Source: Helianthus annuus (lineage: Eukaryota; Streptophyta; Magnoliopsida; Asterales; Asteraceae). From it: a stretch of DNA of 64,000 bases. Under the pieces are notes generated by a model. The model saw nothing but the letters and a program-made list of their open reading frames with translations. It was not told where the DNA came from and ran no database searches. The stretch covers positions 19,168,205-19,232,204 of the forward strand of contig NC_035436.2 in NCBI RefSeq assembly GCF_002127325.2, in the 5' to 3' direction. This document shows, in pieces, positions 1 to 12,150 of this stretch. Position numbers and translations under genes: made by a program. Within the stretch, counting starts at the first letter, position 1, and every line of letters begins with the position of its first letter.

Positions 1-209
1 ACATTGACTTTAAACAGTTTAACTTTGGTTTACTATTTGCTTCTGCTGAACATGTTGGTTTTCATTTAAACTCGTTGATAGTATTTTTCAATTATAATTA
101 AGGATTTTATTTTGAAACATGCATGGGTTCAATGTAATTAGTGGCTCGTTGTTGGTACATCACATGCCTAACAGGGACATTCCCTAGGTGGTAATTTGGG
201 GGTGTGACA
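1..209 (+). repeat. 3' end of an LTR (truncated by window edge)
   Basis: The segment ends in GGGGGTGTGACA at 209, the same kind of terminus as the Ty3 LTR ending at 15924. Immediately to its right the sequence becomes homologous to the interior of the LTR at 19437-20309. The simplest reading is that a Ty3-type LTR whose start lies outside the window is inserted into, or abuts, that older LTR. No coding content. Confidence 0.5.
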
Positions 210-876
210 TAAAATTTTTATTAGTTAACCCAAACCAAAAAACACCCCCCAAACCCTAGATCTTACATTTGTAAGATCTAAATCAACATATACAAAGTAC
301 AGGACAACTGATAAAATATCAGTTGATCATAGAAAGAAACCTCAACCAACAGGATCCAATCACTGGATCAACAACAACCAGACCATACTAGTCTGGTGAA
401 CAACGAACACAGAAATACCAAAACATGAAGATCCACAAGATCTTCAACAATACAGAATAAAAAATCAACAAGATCTTCAACAGATCTTCAATGATACTGG
501 AACCATAATCGGACTAACAGCTGAACAAGATTCATAACGAATCTACATCAGACCCTAACTGCAACAGAGCAACCATCTTGAAGAACAGAGAAGAATGCGT
601 GTGTTGTAGGTGAGCGATGGAGAGGGAGTGATGAAGGAAATTGGGGGTGAATCTTAACAAGTGAAATCTGTTACAACAACTTCATCAACAATCATAACAA
701 ACAAATATTATAACCAGTCCCAACACTACAAGCCCAACTGCCAATAACAAACTGACCAGGGCCCATTCTCATAACAAGTCCAACGATAACATGAGCCCAA
801 AGATGACAATAGGACAATAACAAGCCCAATATATAAAAGACATAGTATATGAATGAACCTTGCATTATTTTCAACA
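210..876 (-). repeat. 3' LTR of the copia-derived element (truncated)
   Basis: Homologous to 19519-20309 with small differences. The right copy carries an extra stretch of about 120 bp (around 19978-20095) that is absent here. It ends in TTTTCAACA at 876, matching the end at 20309. The first ~80 bp of the LTR are missing. Confidence 0.75.
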
Positions 877-899
877 TGCCCCCATCATTCATATACTAT

Positions 900-1075
900 A
901 CATGTTAACCATTCTGAACTTATTAAACATAGTATCATGCACCTTGCTACACAGACCTTTATTCAGAATATCAGCAACTTGAATATAAGATCAATTATTC
1001 CACAAGTGATTAATTAATTTTTTTCAAGATTCCAGGTCTATTTCAAAGTGTTTAAACCTCTCAAAAAACTGGACT
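900..1075 (-). pseudogene. Copia RNase H C-terminal remnant
   Basis: Reading the minus strand gives KHFEIDLEF followed, after a stop, by a stretch containing QVADILNKGLCSKVHD. This resembles the conserved C-terminal end of copia RNase H (the 'EIDLHF ... ADI.TKGL' region). It lies just upstream of the polypurine tract and 3' LTR, where copia pol should end. At least one stop and one length change interrupt it. It is the only protein-coding trace found in this element and is the reason for assigning it to copia. Confidence 0.6.
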
Positions 1076-1275
1076 CATAGAAATCAATATAGCACTGTTA
1101 CAAAACTTTAGCAGGCAAATTGCAGTTAACACCAGGTATTTATCAAAAACTATGCAGTGCAAAATCCAACCCTATCCACTTGTAATAGAGCCATATACAG
1201 AAAAACATAGAGAAACAAGTCAAATAGGATTTTTTTTAACCAAACTTCTAACATGACAAGCTACAAGAAGAGACA

Positions 1276-3368
1276 TGTAACACCTTGAAAATTTATGTCC
1301 AATAATATATGAACACGTGTCATAAGCTTTGAACGTGTGCAAGAATACCTTAGAGGGACTAATGTTGACAAACGGGGAAACTATGTGAATATAAGGGTCC
1401 AAAGTGTCAACGATGGATAATTATATTTAAGAATAGCCCTACAAGATGTTTATACCTTCAAACGAATAAATCATGGATCATACGAAGCTAAATATGAAAG
1501 AAAGTGAGGAGTTACAAACTGCAGGGGCTAATTGTGTCAACATGTGCAAAGTATACATCTGAGTGACCTTTTGGCAGACCCGAAGCTTTGTAACGATAAA
1601 TTATACTCACTAGAATATGTGGTAAAATTTTCATAAAGTTTCCTTATCGTATGAGAAAGTTATGATCAAATTCGTGTACGAGGGGTTAAAAGCGTCAACA
1701 TTGATATCTATGGCCTTATGAGTGGTTACAAGGTTAGTCAAGGACTTAACTAAGTTGGTAAAAGTCCTAGAGCCCTAAAAAATAAAGTTAGAGGGTTGAA
1801 AATGCAATTTGGGAACTTAAAACCATGTTACAAAGGACCAGGGACCAAAAATGCAAAGTTTGAAACTTGTTTGGCTGGTTACCTACTTGCTAGCGTAGCG
1901 CGAGCAACTCCCCTTCTGTCGTAGCGCTACGCGACGACCAGTGCTGGGCAGAAATCATGCACACCTGCGAGTTAAACCTGTTCCACAGCCTTAGAAGCCT
2001 TGTATTCGAAATCAGGGACTGCACCAGTGGTTTTTCATGCATAGGGGGCACTTGGACTCATCTGGGATCACCTATAGACTTGTTTGGCACCATCTTGTTG
2101 CATCAAAACACCTATATAAGAACCCACTTGTTGCAAAAATGAGCACACTCACTTGAAGCTCTCACAAGTTCATTCCTGGAGCTTTCTGGACAGCAAGCCA
2201 CCTTCCTAGTTATCCCTAATCCTAATTAGGACTCTTGTAAGTGTCCTTAACCCTTCCTAATTCGTTTTAGCTTAGTTAATTAGCTAAAAATCAAACCGTC
2301 GTAATTAAGGTTTGACTTCGAGATTAGTCAATAATTACTCACTAATATCTCGAATTAAAAATACCTTTAAGTAGGTAATTATATGGGTAACAAACCCTTA
2401 AAAGGGTATTTCCAGATTCCCACTCTAACCATGTTAATTGTCGAGTCAAAGCTTACTTTAAAAAGTCAACAGAATGCTTATTTTCGAATTAATGCATAAT
2501 TAGCAATGTAGGATGCATGCAACCTATTTGATCATTAATATAACTTGGTAAATAATGTAAGAACATGTTCCAACATGTTCAACTCGACAATTTTCTGTTT
2601 AGACCCGGTTTGGAACCGAAAGTCGCATAGTTTGACTTTCGCTTTGACTTTCAGTTCTGACCCGTTTTAGTCAAGTTTAGGATTGCCTTAGAGCTTCTTT
2701 TGAACCTATATTCATGTTAGTATAACTCCCTGAGGTTATGCAACTTGGTTCATTAGAGATCCTATTCGCATGCATGTTTCCGTTAAATGCCTATATGTTG
2801 ACCATTATGCCCGAATGACCCAAAAACATGATTTTTGAAAATGTGAAAGGGTAGACACCTTAGCTACTGAATTATAAGCTTGCACCTAAAATTTGAGGTC
2901 AGTTGAAGGTGTAGATTAAGAGTTATGCTCATTAGCGTAATTAGAAGCTTCTTAAGTAATTAAATGGCGTAAATTACATATAGCCTATCTAAACCCGAAT
3001 TTTTATACAAAACCTTATACCTACTGTTATAAAATAATATTTTTGGGATTTTTGAAGATTTTTATTTAATTTTAGGCCGAGTATAACTTAGTGTTCTAAG
3101 ATTAATTCGGTTTATGCCGGTTTTGCCCTTTTAAGCCATAAAATGAGTTTTACAAATCCTTTTGACCCCAAACCTTTTTCTACTAAATTGTTATGTTAAA
3201 TAAATTATTTTGAGCCTGCTGGAATATTAAAAATATCAGCTTTTTACAGAAAACCCGGAAATGGCTCCAAATCGCCTTTTAAAGCGTTTTTAGCACATAA
3301 GTATGCACTAGAACCTTGTTAAGCATAAGGGGTTAAAATTACTAATGTAATTAGTAAAACTTCTCAGG
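1276..3368 (+). repeat. 5' LTR, homologous part
   Basis: Matches 12535-14624 nearly base for base, from TGTAACACC to AGTAAAACTT. Beyond 3368 the two copies are unrelated: the 3' LTR continues for another 1.3 kb, while this copy passes into the proline-rich ORF region. The terminal third of the LTR and the expected primer-binding site are therefore missing here. Confidence 0.85.
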
Positions 3369-3409
3369 ATTCTCGTTTCGTTGCAGTCACTCCGCCACCA
3401 CCATCACTA

Positions 3410-3997
3410 GTGGAGCAACAACCGCCTCCGGAGCCACCGAGGCGGAGAAGGTCAAACGCACGGATGTCCGTGCGAGGGGGAGTCCGCATCAGCACTCCCC
3501 AACCATCGAGTGGCAGTCATTATCCGCCACTCCAGGAAGAAGAAGAAGAACCGCAAATGCGGGGTCCATCAAACCCCATTCCAGATGTCAACTCAGTGCC
3601 TATGGCACCTCCATTGGGTTTTGACAACCCAATACCTGCTTACGCCGGCTCAGCGGCGTACAACCCTTTTGAGCAGCCGGCTCATACCCAGTTCGACTAT
3701 GCCAACGTAGACCCATATCAGGAAGCGTGGGACTACAACGCACGCCACCCAGAGGGACCTTATGGTGGTCTTTGGACCACTGGTTACCCAACTTATGGGT
3801 ACCAGCGTCCACCACCTCCTCAACCTCTGTACCAGCCGCCGCAGCCACAGCTTATCCCGCCGGAGCGCCAGCAGGAGGTTCTCGACCGGTTGAACCGAGT
3901 CGAGCAAGAGGTCCATGAAGACCGCGAAAGCAACCGAGGCTTCTTCAAAGGTCTGTCAGACTTGCTCAAGGGGATGTCCAAGAGAAGGGGTCCTTAA
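3410..3997 (+). CDS. Proline-rich ORF in the Ty3 leader, function unknown
   Basis: Open frame of about 195 codons. The nominal first codon is GTG; the first ATG is at 3464 (protein from MSVRGG). The frame is also open upstream into the LTR, and a splice-acceptor-like sequence (TTTCGTTGCAG) ends just before it at about 3386. The protein is rich in Pro, Tyr and Gln, has an Arg patch near its start, and ends in a charged segment (about residues 150-190) with coiled-coil character and a basic tail (KRRGP). It has no zinc knuckle, protease or polymerase motif. It could be a gag-like accessory protein or a sequence captured by the element. Codon choice and length suggest real coding, but I do not recognise the family. 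Confidence 0.5.
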   Translation: MEQQPPPEPPRRRRSNARMSVRGGVRISTPQPSSGSHYPPLQEEEEEPQMRGPSNPIPDVNSVPMAPPLGFDNPIPAYAGSAAYNPFEQPAHTQFDYANVDPYQEAWDYNARHPEGPYGGLWTTGYPTYGYQRPPPPQPLYQPPQPQLIPPERQQEVLDRLNRVEQEVHEDRESNRGFFKGLSDLLKGMSKRRGP

Positions 3998-4030
3998 AGG
4001 CCTTGTTGTTTATTTATTTGTTTAGTTGTA

Positions 4031-4185
4031 ATCAGTCCCTGCGTGGACTTGTTGTTTCTGTATTCAGCCCCTGCGTGGGCTTGTCTTTTAGTATTCTGCC
4101 CCTGCGTGGGCATGTCTTTTAGTTAACCCCTGCGTGGGTTTGTTTGTTTGTGTTTCGCCCCTGCGCGGGCATGTTATTTTGTAGA
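4031..4185 (+). repeat. Tandem array, about 5 x 31 bp, in 3' flank of the proline-rich ORF
   Basis: Five imperfect units share the core CCCCTGCGTGGGC followed by a T-rich spacer (TTGTCTTTTAGTATT-like). It begins about 30 bp after the stop codon of the ORF at 3997. The units differ slightly (CGTGGAC, CGTGGGC, CGCGGGC), so it is an aged minisatellite or a repeated RNA motif. Confidence 0.8.
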
Positions 4186-5144
4186 AGTCCCGTTTAGGGC
4201 AAGTATTGTACTGTTAATCTTTAATTAATGGAATGGTTGAATTTAAATTTTCATGACTGTTTATTATTAATAAGTGCATTCGTAGACTTGAAATAAAAAG
4301 TAAAATGAAAATAACATTCCTAATAAAGAAGATCTACCATTTCTATTAAATGGCAAAATCTAAAAAGGGACAAGACCTAGCCATATGACATTTTAAGACA
4401 AGGCCAAGATGGTACCTCCATAATTAGATTCAGATCTATAATTAACGTCTCAACTTAGGATTGATCTGCGTTTAAATTAAGAGAATCTTAGGGGTAAAAC
4501 CTAGCCACATGTCATTGTAGACATGGCCAAGATGGTAGAACCTGTCTAAAAGATTCCAAAACCTTGTTAACATCTGTAGGTATGTTAGCAAGTGTGGCAA
4601 ATTGTGATGCAGTATAAATCACACAGGCCATCTTTAAATTGGGTTAATTTAAAATTCCCTGTATTTATATAACCATCCTTTGGGGATGAAGTGCCTACGG
4701 GTAATAAATTAATGTCCTCTGGGACTAAGAGACAGTCTGTCACACCCCCAAAATCCACACGCGGAGTATCACCGCTTGGGAGCGTGACTGACCAGGATCA
4801 AGCCACCAATCATATCGAACATGTAATTAATATCAAGTATAATAAATGTAAATCAATCATTCAATACGATAGGTGTTCAAAACATAATCATAGTTCCAAA
4901 GTATAGCGGAAGCATAAGTACGAAAACCCAAATGTGTAACATAAGTTCAATAAGTTTCAAAACACAATCCATGCTCCACAACGACCTGCTCCTCCCTGTG
5001 CAAGCTCCATAAGTATCTAACGACCTGCAAGGCATGTAACAGAGGATCAACAACTAGTTGAGCGAGTTCACAGTTAACAGTTCAGTAATAGTATAGTGTG
5101 AGTAGTAGTATGTTCGTTCGTTATGTCATGTATCGTATTAATTT

Positions 5145-5345
5145 CCATCGCGGCCTCCCAGGCAGGTATGCGAAGATATTAGGGGATGTTCATCCCGAGT
5201 ATTCTAGACTAGGTTTACCTGTATCGCGGCCTACCAGGCAGGTGTGCGAAGATTAGCAAATTCAGTTCGCGGCCTTCCAAAGGCAGGTGTGCGAAGTCAG
5301 TCATAATATCGCGGCTAACCCTTGGCAGGTGTGCGAAGATCAGTT
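5145..5345 (-). repeat. Short tandem repeat inside the solo LTR
   Basis: Four units with the core GGCAGGTGTGCGAAG preceded by CGCGGCCT-like sequence, spaced 40-75 bp apart. Confidence 0.7.
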
Positions 5346-5859
5346 CAATAAGTGTTACTAGTCTACTCGTGTTTTTATCGTTAAGTTCTATCAACTGAGT
5401 ATGTACAACAAAGTAATCCAATCCCATTCCCACCCTGGGAACCCCATGCCTTGGTTGTGTGAACTCACCTTGGTTTGCTCGGTATGTTAAGTTAAGTGCT
5501 CACAAGAATTCAGTCAAGTCCTATAGTATGCAGGTATATTCAATTAGTTCAAGTTCGTAAAGTTTCACGTACAATCAATACCACAGAGTGTGTTTGGCAG
5601 TTAACCTCATGCATCACACAACAGTTAATCATCTTCATATAATTCATGTTTGATAGGAAGAACATGCAGTTAACATACTTCACCAAATTAACATACTTAA
5701 CAGGATTCACACACTAGCAATTGTTACATGTCTCCTAAGATAACATTTTTACAGTCATAACGGAGTTATCATGTTTAACTGGGCTTACTATCTAACATAG
5801 TTTATCAATTAACAGAGTTATAAGCTACCAAAGTTACGCGGCTCTATGCATATCAACCT

Positions 5860-6345
5860 TAAAAAAGTCGGACAATGAATATTATCTTTATAAAATCGGG
5901 CTATACATAACAACACTTATAACTTCTGATCCATGTAATATAAAACTTGAACCAAACCACATAACATGAAACTCAGACTTCATTCATGAGCTAAAAGTCG
6001 GACCTTAGATAGAATACAAAAGTCGGACCAATATGGACTACAAAAGTCGGACCCTAGCCAAGTTTTAAAAGTCGAACATATGGAACCTGAAACTCAGACC
6101 AAGAGAACTTTTCCCTTGCAAAATTCGGACAAGGGCCATGCCCCTTTGAAAATTCGGACAAGGCTTTTAAAGCCTAAAGCTCGGACACACCACACATAAG
6201 AAACTCGGATCCTTGAGCTCTCATAAAAAAACTCGGACAGTGGCTTTCTTTTGTCTAAAACTCGGACTACTACAAGCTCGGACCTTCCTTGCAATATACA
6301 TAAAACTCAGACTAATAAGTATATGTATAAAAAGTCGGTTCACCT
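5860..6345 (-). repeat. Dispersed AAASTCGGAC motif array inside the solo LTR
   Basis: About 16 copies of AAA(G/C)TCGGAC or close variants, separated by 15-40 bp of unrelated sequence. On the minus strand the motif is GTCCGA(G/C)TTT. The same motif array recurs in the plus-oriented LTR fragment at 37850-38300. Confidence 0.75.
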
Positions 6346-7620
6346 TAAAGTTCCATTTGGCCGACACAATCAGCCAATGATCTTCATCTAACCGTCCATC
6401 CCCACCAATCGGAATTTATGGCCGCCCAAACTCACATGCCTTCCTGCCACTTACTAACATTTGGCCTTGAACTCTACACCCCTAACCATGTTGCTAGCCG
6501 CCAAGTTTTCACATGTACATTCATTTATCACATGAAATTCAATCTAACCCCCACATGGTCGACCATATAGTAACCACCACTTGTGATTGGACCAACCCTC
6601 TAATCAATATAATTATTCCATAGACCAAGATAATAAGATAATAGATCTGACAATTTTATTGAGCATGTCAAAGTATAATCACATGGATGCCAATACACAA
6701 ACATATTACAATCGGTTAGTGGGCTGACCATTTCATTTACTCAATGAACATCATCATCATTAATCTAATCAACAATGGCCTACAAGTGCATATTGATTTC
6801 ATGTTGCTATTCGACCAAACCACAACCTCTTATAATTCTATTGATCCGAAATAAAAAGACCACATGCAAATTCAAAGAAAACATGTTGGCTGACATTTGT
6901 AAACCACCTCAAAAGTTTATTGGACCAACCTATGGTCATGTAATATTTTTAAAACAATTTCGATTATCATCACTGTAAAGTGGCGGCACATGTATAACAT
7001 CACATATATTCTCATAATCACACTTTTGCATATATCAAGGCAACACAAGTAAACGAGAGTACAAATAGTCAACTAACCGGAATAGTGGGTGCTCAATACA
7101 AGGGACTACGATGAAGAGAAGGGGGAATGTGCCTGCCGTCGCCAATCAGGGAAGGGGTAGGGTTTGTTATAACATGATTGTGTGTGTTGTAGGGAGGTTA
7201 CGTACAAGTCACATAACATATAGTGCTAATACCTTAAACAAGTGGGCCGAACCCCAAGCATTACCAGCCCATTCCTTGGGTTATCTATAAAAGAAGCTGG
7301 GCCAGACTTGAGTTATGAGGGGGGCACATTCGGGTTTCAAATGTATGATCCGGCCCAGTTGTAATTAATGAAGCCCACTTCATAATCTTATTTTACTATG
7401 CGCATACAAATACATGACCTAAGTAGTCGGGTACATAAGACACATTTGACGGTTTCACGTATAATAACTTACACACATAGCACTTAATGAAACACACGTG
7501 TAACCTACTAAGTCTTGCATGATCGTGAAATAAATAAAAGCAATTAAATATAAGGACACACGTCAAAGGTTGTGGAATTTAAGCAACGCTAACCTTGGGA
7601 ATACAGGTTGTCACACAGTC

Positions 7621-7908
7621 GAAGTCTGCAACTCACTGTCTAGAATAGGGCAATGAACTGTGATTCAGACCCTAATACCTTGATCCTGTAAGAATCCGGG
7701 TTATAGATTAACACTGTCTTTGTGACTAAGTTATATGTTAATTCTTAATTGTAATAAAGGATTGTAATAAGGGTCCTGAATAAGTACTTGATTAATAAAT
7801 TAACCAGCAATGGCTATTTAAAACCATGGTTAATAAAAATATAAAATGCTATATTAGCTTCTAAATAAAACCTTGCCTATTATCTCTTTATGTAGCAAGA
7901 AAGGCTAC
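7621..7908 (+). other. Untranslated leader before Ty3 gag-pol
   Basis: Continuation of the pre-insertion leader after the solo LTR. AT-rich, with short repeats of the type TTAATAAA. No PBS for initiator tRNA-Met (TGGTATCAGAGC-like) is visible here or at 3369-4737. Confidence 0.5.
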
Positions 7909-10900
7909 ATGGCTAGGTCGGACGAGGTGAATAGTCGTCCGGTGGAAAATCACGAGAATGCAAAGATACAGTTAACTGGCGCAGAACTGAAGGCGCTTAT
8001 TGATGATGCGGTTACAAAGGCTTTAGAGCGACAGTATAGTGACTATAGTGGGACCCATAGTAGGACCCTGTCTACACCGCATAATAAGTCTAAGACTCAC
8101 TCGGAGTCTCATGGCAAGCCACCCTCTGTCCAACCCAAGTCTAAGAAGGATGAGACTAAGAAGGATGATGATAGACATTCTTCAAATGAAAACAGTGGTC
8201 ATTCCAAGAAAATTGTGTTTGATGATGCCCCACGTGCCAAAGGTTGCACGTATAAATATTTTGTGTCATGTAAACCCCGGGATTTTAATGGGGAGAAGGG
8301 GGCAGTGGACTGTATGACTTGGCTGGATGAAATGGACACGGTGGTAGATATAAGTGGTTGTGCCGAAAAAGATATTGTGAAGTTTGTGTCGCAGTCTTTC
8401 AAGGGCGAAGCCCTAGCATGGTGGAAGTCGTTGATTCAAGCCACCGGAAAGGTACCTCTGTACAACATGTCTTGGGACCAATTTGTTACCCTAATTAAGG
8501 AAAACTACTGCCCTCAGCATGAGGTCGAAAGGATAGAGTCTGATTTTCTATCTCTGGTGATGAAGAACTTGGACTGCCAGGCTTATCTCACAAGTTTTAA
8601 TACCTTGTCAAGGCTAGTTCCTTACCTTGTGACGCCTGAACCGAAGAGGATAGCCCGTTTTATTGGGGGTCTGGCCCCAGAAATCAAAGCGAGTGTCAAA
8701 GCCTCTCGACCCACTACATTTCGATCGGTAGCTGATATCTCTCTGTCCCTTACGCTGGACGCAGTTAGACAGAGGTCACTAAGAGTTGCTGATGCCGAGA
8801 AGAGAAAACGCGAAGATGATGGTCCGCGGCGCTCAGGCAAGAAGCGCAAGGGAAATGAAGACCACAAGAAAGGGTCGGGATCCAAGAAGGGAGATCAACA
8901 GACGGGTGATAAACCCAGGTGCAAGGTTTGTAAGAAGCACCATTTTGGGAAATGCAGGTATGAGTCAAGATCGCAATCCCAGCCGAAAGCGTGTGGAATT
9001 TGTAAGTCCCCAGACCATAAGGCATTAGACTGTAAGAAACTCAAGGACGCCACATGCTTCAATTGTAATGAGAAGGGGCATCTTAGGCCCAACTGCCCGA
9101 AACTTGCGAAGAAGGCAGAAGAGGGAAAGAAGACTAATGCAAGAGTCTTCCGCATGGATGCGAAGGAAGCTATTCAGGATGACAATGTCATAACAGGTAC
9201 TTTTCTCATTAATGATGTCTACGCAAGAGTGTTATTTGATTCTGGGGCAGATAGATCTCTTGTAGATAATAAGTTCTGTGACTTATTGAAATTACCTGTT
9301 AAAACCCTAAGCATGAAATATGAAGTGGAATTAGCTGATGGAACAATAGAAACAGTTTCGACTGTATTAGATGGATGTGTCCTATCCATTAGGAACCACT
9401 CTTTTCCTTTATCCTTGTTACCCTTTAAGCTAGCAGGCTTTGATATAGTAATAGGTATGGATTGGTTATCGCATAACCAAGCCCAGATTATGTGCAACAA
9501 GAACCAGGTAGTGATCAAGACTCCATCTGGTGAGCCACTCACCATTCAGGGAGACACTCAGCATGGATTGCCTGAGCAAGTGGCTATGCTCAAGGCATCC
9601 AGATGTCTGAGTAAAGGTTGCATCATTTATATGGCACAAGTAACCATTGACGAGAAGAAGCCCAGGATCGAAGACATACCAGTCATTTCTGAATATCCCG
9701 AGGTTTTTCCGGAAGAACTACCTGGTTTGCCACCAGATAGGCAAGTGGAATTTAGGATTGACATCATCCCCGGAGCTGCACCAGTGGCCAGAGCACCATA
9801 TAGATTAGCACCAACGGAGATGAAGGAATTAAGGACGCAGCTAGATGATTTGCTAGCTAAAGGTTTCATTAGACCTAGTTCATCTCCATGGGGAGTACCG
9901 ATTTTGTTCCTTAAGAAGAAAGATGGCTCGATGCGTTTATGCATCGACTATCGTGAGCTTAATAAGGTTACTATCAAGAATAGATATCCTTTGCCCAGGA
10001 TCGACGATTTGTTTGACCAATTGCAAGGAGCAAGCTACTTTTCCAAGATAGATCTCAGGTCAGGCTATCATCAATTGAAGGTTAAGGAGGAGGATGTACA
10101 TAAGACTGCGTTTAGAACTCGTTATAGTCATTACGAGTTCCTAGTGATGCCTTTTGGGCTCACTAACGCACCTGCGGCATTCATGGATCTCATGAATCGC
10201 GTATGCAAGCCTTATCTGGATAAATTTGTCATTGTCTTCATCGACGACATCCTCATTTACTCGAAGAGCCAAGCTGACCACGAAAAGCATCTTCGATGCA
10301 TTCTTAAATTGCTTCATCAAGAGAAGCTCTATGCCAAGTTTTCAAAGTGTGAATTTTGGCTTCGCGAAGTCCAGTTCCTTGGACATGTTGTGAGTGAACG
10401 TGGAATTCAAGTGGATCCCGCAAAGATAGAAGCTATTATGAACTGGCAAGAGCCAGAGACGCCTTCAGAGATTCGTAGTTTCCTAGGTCTGGCTGGATAC
10501 TATAGGCGATTTATTGAAAATTTCTCAAGGATTGATGCGCCCTTAACTTCATTAACATGTAAGAATATTAAGTTTAACTGGGGGCCTAAGCAGCAAGAAT
10601 CTTTTGACATCTTGAAACAGAAGTTGAGTAACGCTCCAGTGCTGACTCTACCTGAAGGTATTGAAGAATTTGTGGTGTATTGCGATGCATCACACACCGG
10701 AATGGGTTGTGTGTTAATGCAAAAAGGCAAGGTCATTGCCTATGCTTCACGTCAACTAAAGGTGCACGAGAAGAATTACACCACCCATGACTTGGAATTG
10801 GGTGCCGTTGTATTTGCACTTAAGCTATGGAGGCATTATCTGTATGGGACTAAATGTGTGATCTATTCTGATCACAAAAGCCTTCAACACTTGTTTAATC

Positions 10901-12150
10901 AGAAGGATTTAAATATGAGGCAGCGACGATGGATGGAAACTCTGAACGATTATGATTGTGAGATAAGATACCATCCAGGAAAAGCAAATGTAGTCGCTGA
11001 TGCCTTAAGTAGAAAGGAGAGAGTGAAGCCGATAAGGATCAATGCCAAGAGCATTGAAATCAAGAACAGTTTGAATGAAAGGTTGTTAGCTGCACAAAAG
11101 GAAGCTGTGTTGGAAGCTAACTATCCTGAGGAAAAATTAGGAGTGACTAAAGAACAGTTGTCCTACGATAAGGACAGAATGTTGAGATTGAATGGACGAA
11201 TATGGGTTCCTGTATATGGAGGACTTCGGGACGTTATCCTCAAGGAAGCCCACAGTTCCAAGTATTCCGTTCATCCTGGAGCTGATAAGATGTACCAAGA
11301 TTTAAAGGCGAATTATTGGTGGATAGGCTTGAAAAAGTCTATAGCTGCTTATGTAGCTAAATGCTTGACGTGTGCTAAAGTCAAAGCTGAACATCAGAAG
11401 CCGTCAGGTTTGCTACAACAGCCTGAAATTCCCACTTGGAAATGGGAAATGGTGACGATGGATTTCATCACCAAGTTGCCAAAGACGAAGAAAGGAAATG
11501 ATACTATATGGGTCATAGTTGATAGACTGACTAAGTCAGCACATTTCCTACCCATTAAAGAGACCTTCAGCTCTGACATGTTAGCCCAACTGTACGTGGA
11601 TAAGATTGTATCCTTGCATGGCGTACCAGTATCTATTATCTCTGATAGGGATACAAGATACACATCTCATTTTTGGAGGAGTTTCCAACAGTCTCTGGGC
11701 TCCCAATTGAATTTTAGTACAGCTTACCATCCGCAGACGGATGGGCAGAGTGAGCGTACTATTCAAACGTTGGAAGACATGTTGCGTTCATGTGTAATTG
11801 ATCTAGGTGGTAGTTGGGACAGGCATCTACCATTGGTCGAGTTCTCCTACAACAATAGCTACCATACCAGCATTCAGGCTGCACCTTTCGAGGCACTATA
11901 TGGTAGGAAGTGCAGAACGCCCATCTGTTGGGCAGAAGTTGGGGATACTCAATTATCAGGTCCTGACATAGTCTTCGAGACAACGGACAAGATTGTCCAG
12001 ATTCGCGACCGCCTAAAAGCTGCCCGTGATAGGCAGAAGAGTTATGCGGATGAAAGGCGAAAACCCCTCAAGTTCGAAGTTGGTGATAAGGTCTTGCTCA
12101 AAGTATCACCTTGGAAAGGGGTGATGCGCTTTGGTAAGAAAGGTAAGTGA
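7909..12150 (+). CDS. Ty3/gypsy gag-pol polyprotein, cut short by an in-frame TGA
   Basis: The ORF opens upstream at a TTG (7873), but the first ATG is at 7909 (MARSDE), which I take as the start. Domains, numbered from that ATG: retrotransposon gag capsid about 110-270; CCHC zinc knuckle 383-396 ([14 protein letters not shown]); aspartic protease with DSGA at 444-447; reverse transcriptase with FIDD at 777-780; RNase H beginning near D926; integrase with an HHCC zinc domain and catalytic D1185, D1246, E1282 (35 residues between the last two, as expected). All catalytic residues I checked are present. The frame then ends at TGA 12148-12150, where relatives read through into the conserved SPRYIGPF segment. 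The protein would replicate genomic RNA in cytoplasmic particles and integrate the cDNA in the nucleus, but here it lacks its integrase C-terminus. Confidence 0.9.
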   Translation: MARSDEVNSRPVENHENAKIQLTGAELKALIDDAVTKALERQYSDYSGTHSRTLSTPHNKSKTHSESHGKPPSVQPKSKKDETKKDDDRHSSNENSGHSKKIVFDDAPRAKGCTYKYFVSCKPRDFNGEKGAVDCMTWLDEMDTVVDISGCAEKDIVKFVSQSFKGEALAWWKSLIQATGKVPLYNMSWDQFVTLIKENYCPQHEVERIESDFLSLVMKNLDCQAYLTSFNTLSRLVPYLVTPEPKRIARFIGGLAPEIKASVKASRPTTFRSVADISLSLTLDAVRQRSLRVADAEKRKREDDGPRRSGKKRKGNEDHKKGSGSKKGDQQTGDKPRCKVCKKHHFGKCRYESRSQSQPKACGICKSPDHKALDCKKLKDATCFNCNEKGHLRPNCPKLAKKAEEGKKTNARVFRMDAKEAIQDDNVITGTFLINDVYARVLFDSGADRSLVDNKFCDLLKLPVKTLSMKYEVELADGTIETVSTVLDGCVLSIRNHSFPLSLLPFKLAGFDIVIGMDWLSHNQAQIMCNKNQVVIKTPSGEPLTIQGDTQHGLPEQVAMLKASRCLSKGCIIYMAQVTIDEKKPRIEDIPVISEYPEVFPEELPGLPPDRQVEFRIDIIPGAAPVARAPYRLAPTEMKELRTQLDDLLAKGFIRPSSSPWGVPILFLKKKDGSMRLCIDYRELNKVTIKNRYPLPRIDDLFDQLQGASYFSKIDLRSGYHQLKVKEEDVHKTAFRTRYSHYEFLVMPFGLTNAPAAFMDLMNRVCKPYLDKFVIVFIDDILIYSKSQADHEKHLRCILKLLHQEKLYAKFSKCEFWLREVQFLGHVVSERGIQVDPAKIEAIMNWQEPETPSEIRSFLGLAGYYRRFIENFSRIDAPLTSLTCKNIKFNWGPKQQESFDILKQKLSNAPVLTLPEGIEEFVVYCDASHTGMGCVLMQKGKVIAYASRQLKVHEKNYTTHDLELGAVVFALKLWRHYLYGTKCVIYSDHKSLQHLFNQKDLNMRQRRWMETLNDYDCEIRYHPGKANVVADALSRKERVKPIRINAKSIEIKNSLNERLLAAQKEAVLEANYPEEKLGVTKEQLSYDKDRMLRLNGRIWVPVYGGLRDVILKEAHSSKYSVHPGADKMYQDLKANYWWIGLKKSIAAYVAKCLTCAKVKAEHQKPSGLLQQPEIPTWKWEMVTMDFITKLPKTKKGNDTIWVIVDRLTKSAHFLPIKETFSSDMLAQLYVDKIVSLHGVPVSIISDRDTRYTSHFWRSFQQSLGSQLNFSTAYHPQTDGQSERTIQTLEDMLRSCVIDLGGSWDRHLPLVEFSYNNSYHTSIQAAPFEALYGRKCRTPICWAEVGDTQLSGPDIVFETTDKIVQIRDRLKAARDRQKSYADERRKPLKFEVGDKVLLKVSPWKGVMRFGKKGK

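Larger units (their letters stand above)
4738..7615 (-). mobile_element. Nested solo LTR of a second Ty3-type element
   Basis: Begins TGTCACACCCCC at 4738, ends GGTTGTCACA at 7615, and is flanked by the 5-bp duplication CAGTC (4733-4737, 7616-7620). Read on the minus strand it starts TGTGACAACC and ends GGGGGTGTGACA, the terminal style of the other Ty3 LTRs here. Its minus-strand 3' part has the same layout as the end of the 3' LTR at about 15820 (TGCTTCCGCTAT). It has no coding content, PBS or PPT, so it is best read as a solo LTR left by unequal recombination. It interrupts the leader of the Ty3 element antisense to it. Confidence 0.85.

Noticed and set aside
1957..2142. 61-codon ORF repeated at 13216-13401
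   Set aside because: Present in both Ty3 LTRs simply because the LTRs are copies. No motif, and LTRs are not normally coding.
5145..5345. CRISPR-like spaced repeats in the solo LTR
   Set aside because: Only four imperfect units with variable spacing, in a plant LTR; an ordinary LTR tandem repeat.
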